Source of the DNA: Cohnella mopanensis | GTDB lineage: Bacteria > Bacillota > Bacilli > Paenibacillales > Paenibacillaceae | DNA: 64,000 bases | Assembly: GCF_022352055.1 (NCBI RefSeq) | Contig: NZ_JAKRWM010000006.1 | Coordinates: 248,001 to 312,000 of the forward strand | Direction of reading: 5' to 3' | Shown here: piece by piece, positions 1 through 8,696 of the stretch | Layout of the letters: each line of letters begins with the position of its first letter | Position numbering within the stretch: position 1 is the first letter of the stretch | The notes under the pieces: model-generated | What the model was told of the DNA's origin: nothing | The model's database searches: none | The model's input: the letters and a program-made list of their open reading frames with translations, nothing else | Program-made: the position numbers and the translations under genes

Positions 1-909
1 TTGACGGAACAGTCTGCTGCTATACAACGCCGTATCCTTAAACGCTTGATCTTGGTACACGGAAGACAACGAATTGTTGCTCGGAATGCCGAACACGGAA
101 CCGGAGCCCGGGGAAATGAATACCGGAGTCACGTTGTCTACGGCACCGCTGTAAAGCATACCCACCATTTGAACGTCTACGCCGTCGCCGCGGACTTCGC
201 CGAAGTCGAGCGGAACGATGTTCGGATACTTTTCTTTGACCAATTTAAGATACGCTTCAAGGTCTTCCCATGTTTCTAGCGGAGGAGATCCGAGAGCTTT
301 ATAGATTTTCTTCTCAACGAGATAAGCACCGTTACCGTTGCCGTTATCGCCGTTAATAAACCAGTTCGGCATTTGATACAGTTTACCGTCGCTGCTTCTG
401 AGCATGTTCAGCGTTTGTTCGCCGACAGCTTGAACGTACTCCGGATATTTTTCAAGGAACGGATCAAGAGCGACTAATTTGCCCGCTTGCTGCAAACGAT
501 CGATGTCTTTACCGCGATCGGAGACGATAACGTCAGGAAGCTCGTTGGACACGATCATCGTGTTCAGCTTCTGCGCAGCCGCGCCGTTGGATTGGACAGG
601 CTGCAACGTAACTTTCAAGTTATCCGTAATCCATTTGGCGTGCGGGCGTTCTTCCCAAGTCGGAGCCGTATACCAGTCATAATTGACGAAAAGGGAGAAT
701 TTCACCGGTTTAACCTTCGCTTGCAAGTCGCCTTCCGCTACCGCTTCGCTTGAAGATGCGCTCTCGGAAGCAGGTGCCGACGCGCTTTCTGCGGGAGTGC
801 TAGCCGATTGGGAAGCAGATGGGCTGTTGTTGCTTGAGCAAGCCGATAATAACAAACTTAGGGTAAGTAAACTGCCAGTGAGTAGGCTTGCGCTCTTCTT
901 GTAATTCAT
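1..909 (-). CDS. Sugar ABC transporter substrate-binding lipoprotein, 3' part missing
   Basis: This is the binding protein of a carbohydrate ABC importer of the LipO/YtcQ type. It starts at an ATG at 909 and runs off the left edge of the window, so only about 300 residues are visible. The N-terminus is a lipoprotein signal ending in a lipobox (LLSAC), followed by a Ser/Ala/Glu-rich linker. The mature part has the usual sequence for binding long oligosaccharides, including a segment on a target 'NDLPDV'-like loop (NELPDVIVSD). It lies downstream of two permease genes on the same strand and is probably co-transcribed with them. No ATPase gene is adjacent; such systems in Bacillus share an MsmX-type ATPase. 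The substrate cannot be told from sequence. Confidence 0.9.
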   Translation of the reverse strand, partial: MNYKKSASLLTGSLLTLSLLLSACSSNNSPSASQSASTPAESASAPASESASSSEAVAEGDLQAKVKPVKFSLFVNYDWYTAPTWEERPHAKWITDNLKVTLQPVQSNGAAAQKLNTMIVSNELPDVIVSDRGKDIDRLQQAGKLVALDPFLEKYPEYVQAVGEQTLNMLRSSDGKLYQMPNWFINGDNGNGNGAYLVEKKIYKALGSPPLETWEDLEAYLKLVKEKYPNIVPLDFGEVRGDGVDVQMVGMLYSGAVDNVTPVFISPGSGSVFGIPSNNSLSSVYQDQAFKDTALYSSRLFRQ

Positions 910-988
910 GTCCTTTCCCCTCTCTAATAATCACATTATATATGTCATAAGCGGACGCCGCATGCTGACTCCGCGAATAACCAAAATA

Positions 989-1876
989 TTATTCTTTCAT
1001 AGAGCCTACCATTGCGCCTTTGACGAAATATTTTTGCAAGAACGGGTAGATGAGAAGAATCGGCAACGTCGCAATCATCATCGTGGCCATCTGTAGTGCC
1101 TTCACTGTGATGGAATCTTGAACGGCACTTTGCGCGTAAGTATTCAAATTTTCTATGAGTACCTTCGTTGCTCCCGAGTTTACGATCTGCACCAGCAGCG
1201 TTTGCAACGGAATGAGCTCCTGGCTGCTAATGAAGACCGCTGGATAGAACCAGTCGTTCCATAACCCGACCGCCGTGAAGAGTCCCAGCGTCGCCATGAC
1301 CGGTCCCGATATCGGCAACACGATGCGAAAGAACACTCCGAAATTCGAGCAGCCGTCGATCCGGGCCGCTTCTTCCAACCCTGTGGGCAGCTCTTGGAAG
1401 AACGTTCTGAAGATGATCATGTTGTACACGTTGACCATCCCGTGGATGATCAAGAAAGTAAACGTATCGAATAGATGCAGATTATAGATGAGAATGAAGT
1501 ACGGAATAATTCCCCCGCTGAAATACATCGTGATTACGCAGAGGATCATGTAGCCTTTCTTAAAAACGATGCCTCGTTGAGATAATCCGTAAGCGAACAG
1601 CGACGTGAAAAACATGGAGACGACCGTACCGATAACCGTCCGCGCGATCGTAACCCCGTAAGCGTGGAAGATCAGCTTTTCTTTGAATACGATTTGGTAG
1701 TTTTCCAGCGTAAACGATCTCGGCCAGAACGTGATCCCGCCGAGCGAAGTGTCGCTGCCGACGTTGAACGAAATGGCGAGCGAGTTCCAGAACGGATAGA
1801 ACGTCAAGAACGTCAATACCGCAAGGCAGAGATAAATAATAACTTGCAAAACTTTATCCGAGAAGTTGAGTTTCAT
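989..1876 (-). CDS. Carbohydrate ABC transporter permease (LplC/YtcP type)
   Basis: This is an inner-membrane permease of a sugar importer, MalG-like, 295 residues with about six membrane segments. The first spans residues 11-30. The EAA loop that contacts the ATPase is visible near residues 165-185 (EEAARIDGCSNFGVFFRIVLP). The C-terminus ends in the family signature KYFVKGAMVGSMKE. It lies between the LplB-like permease (37 bp gap) and the binding protein (79 bp gap), forming a three-gene operon. Substrate is unknown; related systems carry oligosaccharides or uronates. Confidence 0.93.
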   Translation of the reverse strand: MKLNFSDKVLQVIIYLCLAVLTFLTFYPFWNSLAISFNVGSDTSLGGITFWPRSFTLENYQIVFKEKLIFHAYGVTIARTVIGTVVSMFFTSLFAYGLSQRGIVFKKGYMILCVITMYFSGGIIPYFILIYNLHLFDTFTFLIIHGMVNVYNMIIFRTFFQELPTGLEEAARIDGCSNFGVFFRIVLPISGPVMATLGLFTAVGLWNDWFYPAVFISSQELIPLQTLLVQIVNSGATKVLIENLNTYAQSAVQDSITVKALQMATMMIATLPILLIYPFLQKYFVKGAMVGSMKE

Positions 1877-1913
1877 CGTATCGCATCCGTTTCCTGAAGT
1901 ATGCGTTGTTGAC

Positions 1914-2906
1914 TTACCATAGGCTTGCTTTGCCCAAGCGACGAGCGATGCCGTTCGCGATGAACAACAGGATGACGCTCAACACCGATTTGAATAATCC
2001 GGCTGCGGTAGCGTAGGAGAAACGTTGGTTGTGTATCCCCATTTGGTAAACGTAAGTATCGATAACTTCCGCGTACGGCATCACGATTCCGTTGCTTAAG
2101 TTTTTGGTCATCAGGAGGATGTCCTCGAACCCTGCATTCAGAATGTTACCAACGCCCAGAATGAGGAAAATGATGATAACCGGAGAGATGCTCGGTATGG
2201 TGATCAGGAAAATTTGCTTAAAGCGATTCGCGCCATCCATGGCCGCTGCTTCATACAAGGCTGGATCGATACTCGCTATGGCAGCCAAGTAAACGATGGA
2301 GCCGAAGCCGACTTCCTTCCATACCCCGACGGATACGAGAATTCCCCAGAAATACTCCGGAATCGAGAGCCAGTTGATCGGATCGCGAATCAAAGAAAAC
2401 TTCTGCATGACGTCATTGACGGGTCCATTGTCGACGGCCAGCATCGAGAAGATGAGGCCCGAGACGACAACCCAGGAAATAAAATGCGGGATGTAAGTGA
2501 CGGTCTGCACGATTCTCTTGAATGCCATGTTGCGAACTTCGTTCAACATCAGCGCCAATATAATCGGTGCCGGGAATCCGACGAGCAGCTTCAGTAAACT
2601 GATAGCCAGCGTGTTGCGCATAATGTTCCAGAACTCCGGCGATTCGAAAAAAATGCGGAAGTGCTCTAATCCGACCCATCGGCTCGCGTTAAATCCGGTA
2701 AAGAGGTTGTACTCCTTAAACGCAACCATAACGCCCCACATCGGGATATAACTGAACACGATAATGAACGCGAGAGACGGAAGAATCATCAGTTGGTAGT
2801 CCCACTGTCGGGCGAACCTGCTCCACACTCCGGCGTCCTTATTAAGGTTCCGTTGCGGGGAAGATGAGGCCTTCTCGTACAGCGAAGAAGTTGTGTCGTC
2901 TTTCAA
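1914..2906 (-). CDS. Carbohydrate ABC transporter permease (LplB/YteP type)
   Basis: This is the partner permease of the importer. The frame is open from a TTG at 2972, but no ribosome site precedes that codon. A TTG at 2906, preceded by an AAGATGG-like site, is preferred here, giving about 330 residues; the start is uncertain. About six membrane segments begin at MILPSLAFIIVFSYIPMWG, and the EAA loop reads EAAAMDGANRFKQIFLITIP. The cytosolic N-terminal tail of about 30-50 residues is poorly conserved in this family. It is the first gene of the operon, with LplC-like permease and binding protein downstream. Confidence 0.88.
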   Translation of the reverse strand: MKDDTTSSLYEKASSSPQRNLNKDAGVWSRFARQWDYQLMILPSLAFIIVFSYIPMWGVMVAFKEYNLFTGFNASRWVGLEHFRIFFESPEFWNIMRNTLAISLLKLLVGFPAPIILALMLNEVRNMAFKRIVQTVTYIPHFISWVVVSGLIFSMLAVDNGPVNDVMQKFSLIRDPINWLSIPEYFWGILVSVGVWKEVGFGSIVYLAAIASIDPALYEAAAMDGANRFKQIFLITIPSISPVIIIFLILGVGNILNAGFEDILLMTKNLSNGIVMPYAEVIDTYVYQMGIHNQRFSYATAAGLFKSVLSVILLFIANGIARRLGKASLW

Positions 2907-3021
2907 ATCATCACCATCTTCATATTGTTTGTACCTTAATGCTAAGGGATGTCGAATTCGTTTTCTACGCAAGCGATTAACGATTGTTATCCTAAATCAA
3001 CGATGTTGTTTTGAGTTCATT

Positions 3022-3070
3022 AAAAAAAAGCCCGCCTTCACGCGTATGAATATCCGCGTAAAGACAAGCT
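3022..3070 (-). terminator. Intrinsic terminator after the DUF1304 gene
   Basis: On the minus strand a GC-rich stem (GCTTGTCTTTACGCG pairing imperfectly with CGCGTGAAGGCGGGC) is followed by a run of eight T. It sits about 30 bp downstream of the DUF1304 stop codon and separates that gene from the sugar ABC operon. Confidence 0.7.
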
Positions 3071-3097
3071 TTCATTTCAATCCGTATATAGCGTGTT

Positions 3098-3460
3098 TCA
3101 CCAAGCAAGCATAACCGCGATCCAAGCCGCAACCGCCGGGATCCCTTGAACGAAGAGAATCGACCTCTTGGCGGTGAAGCCTCCGTAGATAGCCGCGATC
3201 AGGACGCACACGAGGAAAAACGTCTGAATCTGGTACCCCGTCGAGGCGTTCGGATGAAAGAGTCCCCAAGCTAGCCCTGCTGCCAAGAATCCATTATACA
3301 GGCCTTGGTTAGCGGCCAACGACCGCGACTCCCTCGCGAAGCTCGCCGACGTTCCGAAAGATTTGCGAACACCGGGAGACGTCCACAGGAACATTTCCAT
3401 GAACAGAATGAGCACATGCTCCAAAGCGACAAGTCCTACCAATATCGCAGCTATGACCAC
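3098..3460 (-). CDS. DUF1304 family membrane protein
   Basis: A 120-residue integral membrane protein with four predicted helices. It matches the DUF1304 family in length and layout: N-terminal helix with LEHVLILFMEMFLW, then the conserved NQGLYNGFLAAGL segment near residue 50, then two C-terminal helices. The molecular role of this family is not established. The gene stands alone between its own terminator and the MMPL exporter gene. Confidence 0.85.
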   Translation of the reverse strand: MVIAAILVGLVALEHVLILFMEMFLWTSPGVRKSFGTSASFARESRSLAANQGLYNGFLAAGLAWGLFHPNASTGYQIQTFFLVCVLIAAIYGGFTAKRSILFVQGIPAVAAWIAVMLAW

Positions 3461-3511
3461 TGAGCAGCTCCCCTTCCATTTGCTATATTGAAGCGCTGTA
3501 AGCGCTACTAA

Positions 3512-5821
3512 TTATTTATTCTCAAGGGAGAGGGAATTATCACTCCGTTTTCGCGGATTCGAAATTTGCGCTTTCCGTCTGCCCGGGAACCACCAGCTTG
3601 CCCTTCCGAGCAGCTTCATCGTTACCGGAACGAGCAGCATCCGAATGACGGTGGAATCCAGCGCGATCGCGATAGCCATACCGAAGCCGAGCATCTGAAT
3701 CGGCAGCACGCCCGAGAAAGCGAAGCCCGCGAATACGGCTACCATCAATACGGCTGCGCCGGTAATGAGCGGTCCGGTCTTCTCCATTCCCTCGGCAATG
3801 CTTTCCTCATGCGCCCCGGTCCGGTCATATTCCTCTTTAATCCGGCTTACAAGGAATACTTCATAGTCGGTACTCAGACCGAATAAGAGCGCGAGCAGCA
3901 ATACCGGAACGAAGTGAATAATGTAACCATTCGATTCTACGTCGAAAATTTCCGAACCGTACCCGAGGGCGAACACGAATACTAGAATTCCGTAAGTCGC
4001 AGCAACCGAGAACAAGTTAAGAATAATAGCTTTAAGCGGCAGAAGCAAGCTTCTGAAGGAGAGAACCAGGATCAAGAAGATCAGGACAAGCATGACTCCA
4101 AGCGCGGGCAACAAGCTATCGTTAATCGCTTTGGACGTATCCATACCCGTCATCGTTTCTCCGCCGATATGGAAAGCTGTCCCTGCCGGCAATTCGAACC
4201 CAGGCATTAGCGTGTCACGCAAATGCTTAATGAAGTCCCTGGCTATATCACTTGAACCATACTGGTCCAATTCGACCTCGAGTACTCCGGTGTGCCGATC
4301 GTTGCTTACATAGCGATTGATCATGTAACTAACGTCTTGGGGCAACGCGCTCGCTCCCCCATTTAAGATTCCCGACACGACAGCCGGTTCCATCCCGGGG
4401 AAAAAGCTTGTTACGGCCGATACTCCGATAACGTGATCTTGTTTGGCAAGCTCTGCCTGTAACGCGGCGATTCTGGCGAGCGCCTCCGGCGAGCTCAGAT
4501 CGCTGTTCTCATTGCGCAGGACGATGTTAATATGGTTAGCCGCTCCGATACCGAACGATTCCTCCATGAGCGTAAAGCCTTGGCGAACGGATGTGTCGGC
4601 TGGCAACGTGCGAATATCCGGAGCATCCAGCTTCATATCGAGAGCCGGGTACGCGAATACACCCAGAGCAGCCAAGGTGACCAACAGGAACAATACCGGA
4701 CGGCGCATAATGACGTTCGTCCACCGTTTCCAACCGCTCGTTCTCGTCGTTTCGCGAGGACGAAGGAATGGAAGGCTTCCTTTGTTAATGCGCGTTCCAA
4801 GAATGACGAGCACGGCCGGCAACAACGTTAAGCTAGCCAATCCGGCTACGATTACGACAACGATTCCGCCGAACGCGATCGCTTTAATCGCCGTTATCGG
4901 TACTGTGAAAAGCGCGGAGAGAGCGGCAACCACGGTGAGTGCCGAGAAGAATACGGTATGGCCAGCCGTTCCCATTGTTCTCACCAAGGCATCCTGCTTC
5001 GTATTCCCCGGTACGGCAAGCTCCGCCTTAAATCGGCTAACTATGAAGAGCGAATAATCTATGCCTACTCCGAGCCCTAGCATCATCGCCGAATTCGTGA
5101 CGAATACCGAGAGCTCCACTTGCAGGGCGACTAAGTATACGATGCCCATGGCGACTAGCAACGACGCGATTGTAACCATGAGAGGGGTAACCATAGCCAT
5201 GATCGAACGGAATACAAGCAGAAGAATAATGATAATGAGCGGGAATACGATCATTTCGGCTTTGGCTAGCCCTTCCTGGCTCTGCACGCTGCTCTCGCCC
5301 CAGAACGCCGCCCCGCCTACCAAGTAAGCTTCCGCCCCAAGGCTTGCGGCCTGCTCGACTACGCGTTCTTGATAATTCGGCACTTCGTTAATCAGAAAAT
5401 CCAATTTCGTGTCCATATCAACGAAGGCAATGCTGAGATTCGGATCTTTGCCTACCAGGCCGGAACCGATTCCCTCCGACGCATTCAGAATGCTGAATAC
5501 TCCCGACACGCCTTCCTCGGTTTTCAACCGTTCAATGATCTGCTCCAGCTTCTCTTTATATTCCGGAGAACCTACCGCATGTTTCGGATCTTTAAGGACC
5601 AGCGTCAGCGAGCTTGCCGACCTGCCCTCGAACTCAGACGCCAGCAGCTTGCCCGCGGCGAGCGATTGCGACCCCGGAACATCCCAACCTCCTCCGCTCA
5701 GCAGCGGCGTTAGTTTACCGAAAGCAAACCCTCCGAATAACAAACCTACGATCCAAAGCACGACGACTATCCATCTTACCTTGTACAACGCCTTTCCCCA
5801 TCCTTGCAGTAAACCGTGCAT
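3512..5821 (-). CDS. MMPL family RND-type exporter (YdfJ-like)
   Basis: A 769-residue membrane exporter of the RND superfamily. It shows the duplicated MMPL layout: one N-terminal helix (about 17-35), a large external domain (about 40-190), five helices (about 190-340), another helix near 375, a second external domain (about 395-560), and a final block of helices (about 565-735). The motif GLGVGIDYSLFIVSRF and its repeat GLSTDYEVFLVSRIKEE are the conserved charged transmembrane segments used for proton coupling. Bacillus homologues are linked to drug or lipid export. A TetR gene lies directly upstream on the same strand, and an inverted repeat lies in the 119-bp gap between the two genes. Confidence 0.93.
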   Translation of the reverse strand: MHGLLQGWGKALYKVRWIVVVLWIVGLLFGGFAFGKLTPLLSGGGWDVPGSQSLAAGKLLASEFEGRSASSLTLVLKDPKHAVGSPEYKEKLEQIIERLKTEEGVSGVFSILNASEGIGSGLVGKDPNLSIAFVDMDTKLDFLINEVPNYQERVVEQAASLGAEAYLVGGAAFWGESSVQSQEGLAKAEMIVFPLIIIILLLVFRSIMAMVTPLMVTIASLLVAMGIVYLVALQVELSVFVTNSAMMLGLGVGIDYSLFIVSRFKAELAVPGNTKQDALVRTMGTAGHTVFFSALTVVAALSALFTVPITAIKAIAFGGIVVVIVAGLASLTLLPAVLVILGTRINKGSLPFLRPRETTRTSGWKRWTNVIMRRPVLFLLVTLAALGVFAYPALDMKLDAPDIRTLPADTSVRQGFTLMEESFGIGAANHINIVLRNENSDLSSPEALARIAALQAELAKQDHVIGVSAVTSFFPGMEPAVVSGILNGGASALPQDVSYMINRYVSNDRHTGVLEVELDQYGSSDIARDFIKHLRDTLMPGFELPAGTAFHIGGETMTGMDTSKAINDSLLPALGVMLVLIFLILVLSFRSLLLPLKAIILNLFSVAATYGILVFVFALGYGSEIFDVESNGYIIHFVPVLLLALLFGLSTDYEVFLVSRIKEEYDRTGAHEESIAEGMEKTGPLITGAAVLMVAVFAGFAFSGVLPIQMLGFGMAIAIALDSTVIRMLLVPVTMKLLGRASWWFPGRRKAQISNPRKRSDNSLSLENK

Positions 5822-5892
5822 CTCTCTCCACCGTCTTTCTCTTTTTGTGTGTTATTCGTTCTTCCCTATTGCACAGCATTAATATATGTTGC

Positions 5893-5918
5893 TTATTGTT
5901 TGGTCATTCAAACAATAA
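5893..5918. promoter_or_regulatory. Perfect 10-bp inverted repeat, likely TetR operator upstream of MMPL gene
   Basis: Arms TTATTGTTTG and CAAACAATAA flank a 6-bp spacer. The site lies between the TetR stop codon and the MMPL start codon, where a promoter for the exporter would be. No T run follows, so a terminator is less likely. The minus strand reads TTTGAATGA inside the repeat, as does the plus strand of a second site upstream of the TetR gene. Confidence 0.6.
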
Positions 5919-5940
5919 ACGATAAAAAGAAAGAAGCGTT

Positions 5941-6549
5941 TTAAGACTCCCTCTTTTTACTAACGAATTCGTAATATGCGCCAAGCATAACCGCCAGCGT
6001 ATCGTAGGCTTCATCATAATTGAAGTCAGGGTCGGCGACCTTCTGCAAGCCCAAACCTTCGAATACCGCATACAAAATCGAGGCTATCGTCTCCGATTGC
6101 TCCGGGGGAAATCCGCTGAGCGATTCGATCGTCTCGCTAATATGACCGCGCTCCGTAGCAAGCATTTCACGCAAAGTGGCCGTTGCACTCTCTTTCCGGA
6201 GTCCGATCGCGAATAACTCGAACCGAAGACGGAACCAGTCCTGATGCTGAAGAGCTTTACTCTTCGGAATCTCAAGCATCTGCGCTATCGTTGCATTAGA
6301 AATCTCATCCGGATTACCGGAAGCTTCAAGCAAAGGATTGAACGAATCGCAATACTTCTTCGTTTCCCGGCGAAATACTTCGGCGAACAGCAGATCCTTA
6401 CTCGGGAAATAGTAATTGATCAACCCCTGCGCCACGCCCGCCGTAGCGGCAATCTCCTTGGTCGAAGCCTTGTCATAGCCCTTCTCCGATAATACGGTAT
6501 AAGCGGCCGCTATTATTCTGTCTCTTTTGTCTGCGTCAGTCATCGGCAC
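5941..6549 (-). CDS. TetR/AcrR family transcriptional regulator
   Basis: A 202-residue repressor-type protein. The N-terminal helix-turn-helix is clear at about residues 10-56 (IIAAAYTVLSEKGYDKASTKEIA, then QGLINYYFPSKDLLF). The C-terminal part is the variable ligand-binding domain. The start may be the ATG at 6549 or two codons later at 6543. The gene precedes the MMPL exporter on the same strand. Similar inverted repeats upstream of both genes suggest that it controls itself and the exporter. The ligand is unknown. Confidence 0.92.
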   Translation of the reverse strand: MPMTDADKRDRIIAAAYTVLSEKGYDKASTKEIAATAGVAQGLINYYFPSKDLLFAEVFRRETKKYCDSFNPLLEASGNPDEISNATIAQMLEIPKSKALQHQDWFRLRFELFAIGLRKESATATLREMLATERGHISETIESLSGFPPEQSETIASILYAVFEGLGLQKVADPDFNYDEAYDTLAVMLGAYYEFVSKKRES

Positions 6550-6598
6550 ACATCCTGTATTTCATGGTATGGGTTGAACGAAATAGGAAGAAATTAAA

Positions 6599-6616
6599 TT
6601 TGAATGAACGTTCAAA
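6599..6616. promoter_or_regulatory. Likely TetR self-operator
   Basis: TTTGAA and TTCAAA flank six bases, and the centre (TGAACGTTCA) is itself a perfect palindrome. It lies 50 bp upstream of the TetR start. An extra half-site TTGAACG occurs at about 6574-6580. The sequence TTTGAATGA is shared with the repeat upstream of the exporter gene. Confidence 0.6.
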
Positions 6617-6839
6617 CAGAGAATAACATTCCGCACCGCATTTTGCAAGCAGTCATACTAGATACCTTTCAACTAATCTGTCCTTCTCCGCCCCAGTTAT
6701 CCCCTCGCTTCAGGATCTTGAGTTACCCAACGCCACAAGCTCCTCGCTGCTCCTCATTTTGACGCTCGCGTATCGCCCAATATTTCCAACTACCTCCGCT
6801 TTCCATCTCTTGTCTTGCGCAGCTACTTTGAGAGCGTGG

Positions 6840-7590
6840 AGTCAGGTTTTACCCAACTACAGTGTCATGTGAGCTGCATTCGGAGCTTGCAGTTAGGTTT
6901 CCCGGACTACAGCGCCGCTTGAGCTGCTTTCGGAGCTTGCAATCAGGTTTTACCGGACTACAGTGTCATATGAGCTACTTTTAGAGCATGCAGTTAGGTT
7001 TTACCCAACTACAGTGCCATGTGAGCTGCTTTCGGAGCTTGCAATCAGGTTTTACCGGACTACAGTGTCATATGAGCTACTTTTAGAGCATGCAGTTAGG
7101 TTTTACCCAACTACAGTGCCATGTGAGCTGCTTTCGGAGCTTGCAATCAGGTTTTACCGGACTACAGTGTCATATGAGCTACTTTTAGAGCATGCAGTTA
7201 GGTTTTACCCAACTACAGTGCCATGTGAGCTGCTTTCGGAGCTTGCAATCAGGTTTTACCGGACTACAGTGTCATATGAGCTACTTTTAGAGCATGCAGT
7301 TAGGTTTTACCCAACTACAGTGCCATGTGAGCTGCTTTCGGAGCTTGCAATCAGGTTTTACCGGACTACAGTGTCATATGAGCTACTTTTAGAGCATGCA
7401 GTTAGGTTTTACCCAACTACAGTGCCATGTGAGCTGCTTTCGGAGCATGCAGTCAGGTTTTACCCAACTACAGTGCCATATGAGCTACTCTCTGAGCGGG
7501 CAGTAAAGTTTTTCCCAACTACAGTGCCATGTGAGCTGCTTTCAGAGCATTCAGTTAGGTTTTACCCAACTACAGTGTCTTTCGATGCTC
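6840..7590. repeat. Array of fifteen 51-bp tandem repeats with a 102-bp higher-order unit
   Basis: Fifteen units have their ...ACTAC landmark at 6860, 6910, 6961, 7012 and then every 51 bp to 7573. In the middle, two alternating unit types (one with TTACCCAACTACAGTGCC, one with TTACCGGACTACAGTGTC) form a 102-bp dimer. That dimer is repeated without change at 6961, 7063, 7165 and 7267, and starts to diverge in the copy at 7369. Each unit contains the imperfect hairpin AGTTAGG-TTTTA-CCCAACT and repeated AGCT blocks. Because 51 is 17 codons, one plus-strand frame stays open for 211 codons, but no start signal supports a gene. The rest of the 6617-7653 gap holds no gene that I can see. Confidence 0.9.
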
Positions 7591-7607
7591 GCAGCTAGAT
7601 AAAAAAC

Positions 7608-7636
7608 CAAAAAACCCGACACGAGCATCGGGTTTT
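7608..7636 (-). terminator. Intrinsic terminator after the alpha/beta hydrolase gene
   Basis: The stem AAAACCCGA / TCGGGTTTT with an 8-base loop lies 18 bp beyond the hydrolase stop codon and has a T run on the minus strand. Confidence 0.8.
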
Positions 7637-7653
7637 CCTCGATTAGCCTATGA

Positions 7654-8499
7654 TCACAACGCCTGAAGCCAGCTTTCTACTTCCCGGAATGTCCCCTCGT
7701 TCGATAGAATGCCGTCATGATCGCTGTCTAGAATCATCGACACCTTCGCTTGGTTATATTCGGCGAACATCGGCGCGTATTGCCCGGGGATAAATACCTC
7801 TTCCTTCTCACCGATCAATACGAGAGTCGGTTGGGTCATCGCCCGCAAATAACGTTCGTATTTGGCTTTTGGCGTTCTGGACATCAGCAGCCTATAACTG
7901 AGCTCTAACGTCTCGCGTCCATGTCTGCGTTCGACTGGCTTGTCGTTGCGCATAACGATCCATTTATTCAAGAACCGGAAACCAACCGCATTGAGTAGGG
8001 TAAGAAATACGACTCTTGGCATTTCGATCTGAATCGAGCTCCAAGGGTCCTTCTGGTGGTTGATTGGCGCTTTCGGGTGGACGGCGGGAGCTAGCAGCAG
8101 ATAGGCGCTAACTTCGTTAGCTAGCCTACGGGTAGTTAGACGAATCACGTTTGCTCCGCCACCCGAATGCCCTGCCATAATTAAGGTGTGTGGCGAAGGC
8201 AGTTGCGGCCGAATCCATTTAATCAAATCCTCGATATCATCGTCATGCTGGCCTATGTATTCCACATCGCCCCGGCGGACCGGATGCAGCCCGTATCCCC
8301 GAAGATCAGGAACGATCACTTGCGCCAGATTCCTTCTGGATATGAATTCGGCCAACGGATGCAAATATTGCCCGTCTTCCGAGATTCCGTGCAGTAGAAT
8401 GATGATTTTATCCGATTCCGCCAAGTAATGACGGTAACACAACGATCTTCCGTCCCTTGCTTCATATGTCTGAATTGGGGGCATTACTCTTTCGAACAT
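7654..8499 (-). CDS. Alpha/beta hydrolase (serine hydrolase, monoacylglycerol-lipase-like)
   Basis: A 281-residue cytosolic hydrolase. The start is the ATG at 8499, seven bases after a GGAGG site; the frame is open further upstream but without a better signal. The oxyanion-hole segment is LLHGISEDG, the nucleophile elbow is GHSGGG, and the catalytic His is in DSDHDGIL. The third triad member is probably in the GEKEEVF segment. It resembles the serine aminopeptidase S33 and monoacylglycerol lipase groups, so the substrate is probably a short ester or lipid. It is monocistronic, with its own terminator. Confidence 0.9.
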   Translation of the reverse strand: MFERVMPPIQTYEARDGRSLCYRHYLAESDKIIILLHGISEDGQYLHPLAEFISRRNLAQVIVPDLRGYGLHPVRRGDVEYIGQHDDDIEDLIKWIRPQLPSPHTLIMAGHSGGGANVIRLTTRRLANEVSAYLLLAPAVHPKAPINHQKDPWSSIQIEMPRVVFLTLLNAVGFRFLNKWIVMRNDKPVERRHGRETLELSYRLLMSRTPKAKYERYLRAMTQPTLVLIGEKEEVFIPGQYAPMFAEYNQAKVSMILDSDHDGILSNEGTFREVESWLQAL

Positions 8500-8696
8500 G
8501 TTAGACCTCCGACGGCCGACTCTTTTGCGCGCATTCCATTGATGACACTGGTTCCACATAACTGAAAGCGCTATTTTTATCCATTATACCACAAATATAT
8601 AACATGCATCGTTTAAAATTAGGACTATAGCCTCATTCCCCTATTCGATATCCATAGGATGAGTTCTTTATCCAGCAAAACACATTGTACTTCCCA

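Noticed and set aside
4443..5057. A 204-codon plus-strand frame inside the MMPL gene
   Set aside because: It is antisense to a clear transporter gene, is rich in Arg/Ser/Thr as expected for a shadow frame, and lacks a ribosome site.
5893..5918. Terminator of the TetR gene
   Set aside because: The stem is very AT-rich and no T run follows on the minus strand. The position and shared half-site fit an operator better.
6840..7590. CRISPR array
   Set aside because: The repeats are directly contiguous without unique spacers, the unit is 51 bp, and no cas genes are in the window.
6963..7598. A 211-codon open frame with a 17-residue repeat (ELLSEHAVRFYPTTVPC type)
   Set aside because: It is the translation of a 51-bp tandem repeat array. 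It has no ribosome site and no signal peptide, and the unit length alone keeps the frame open.
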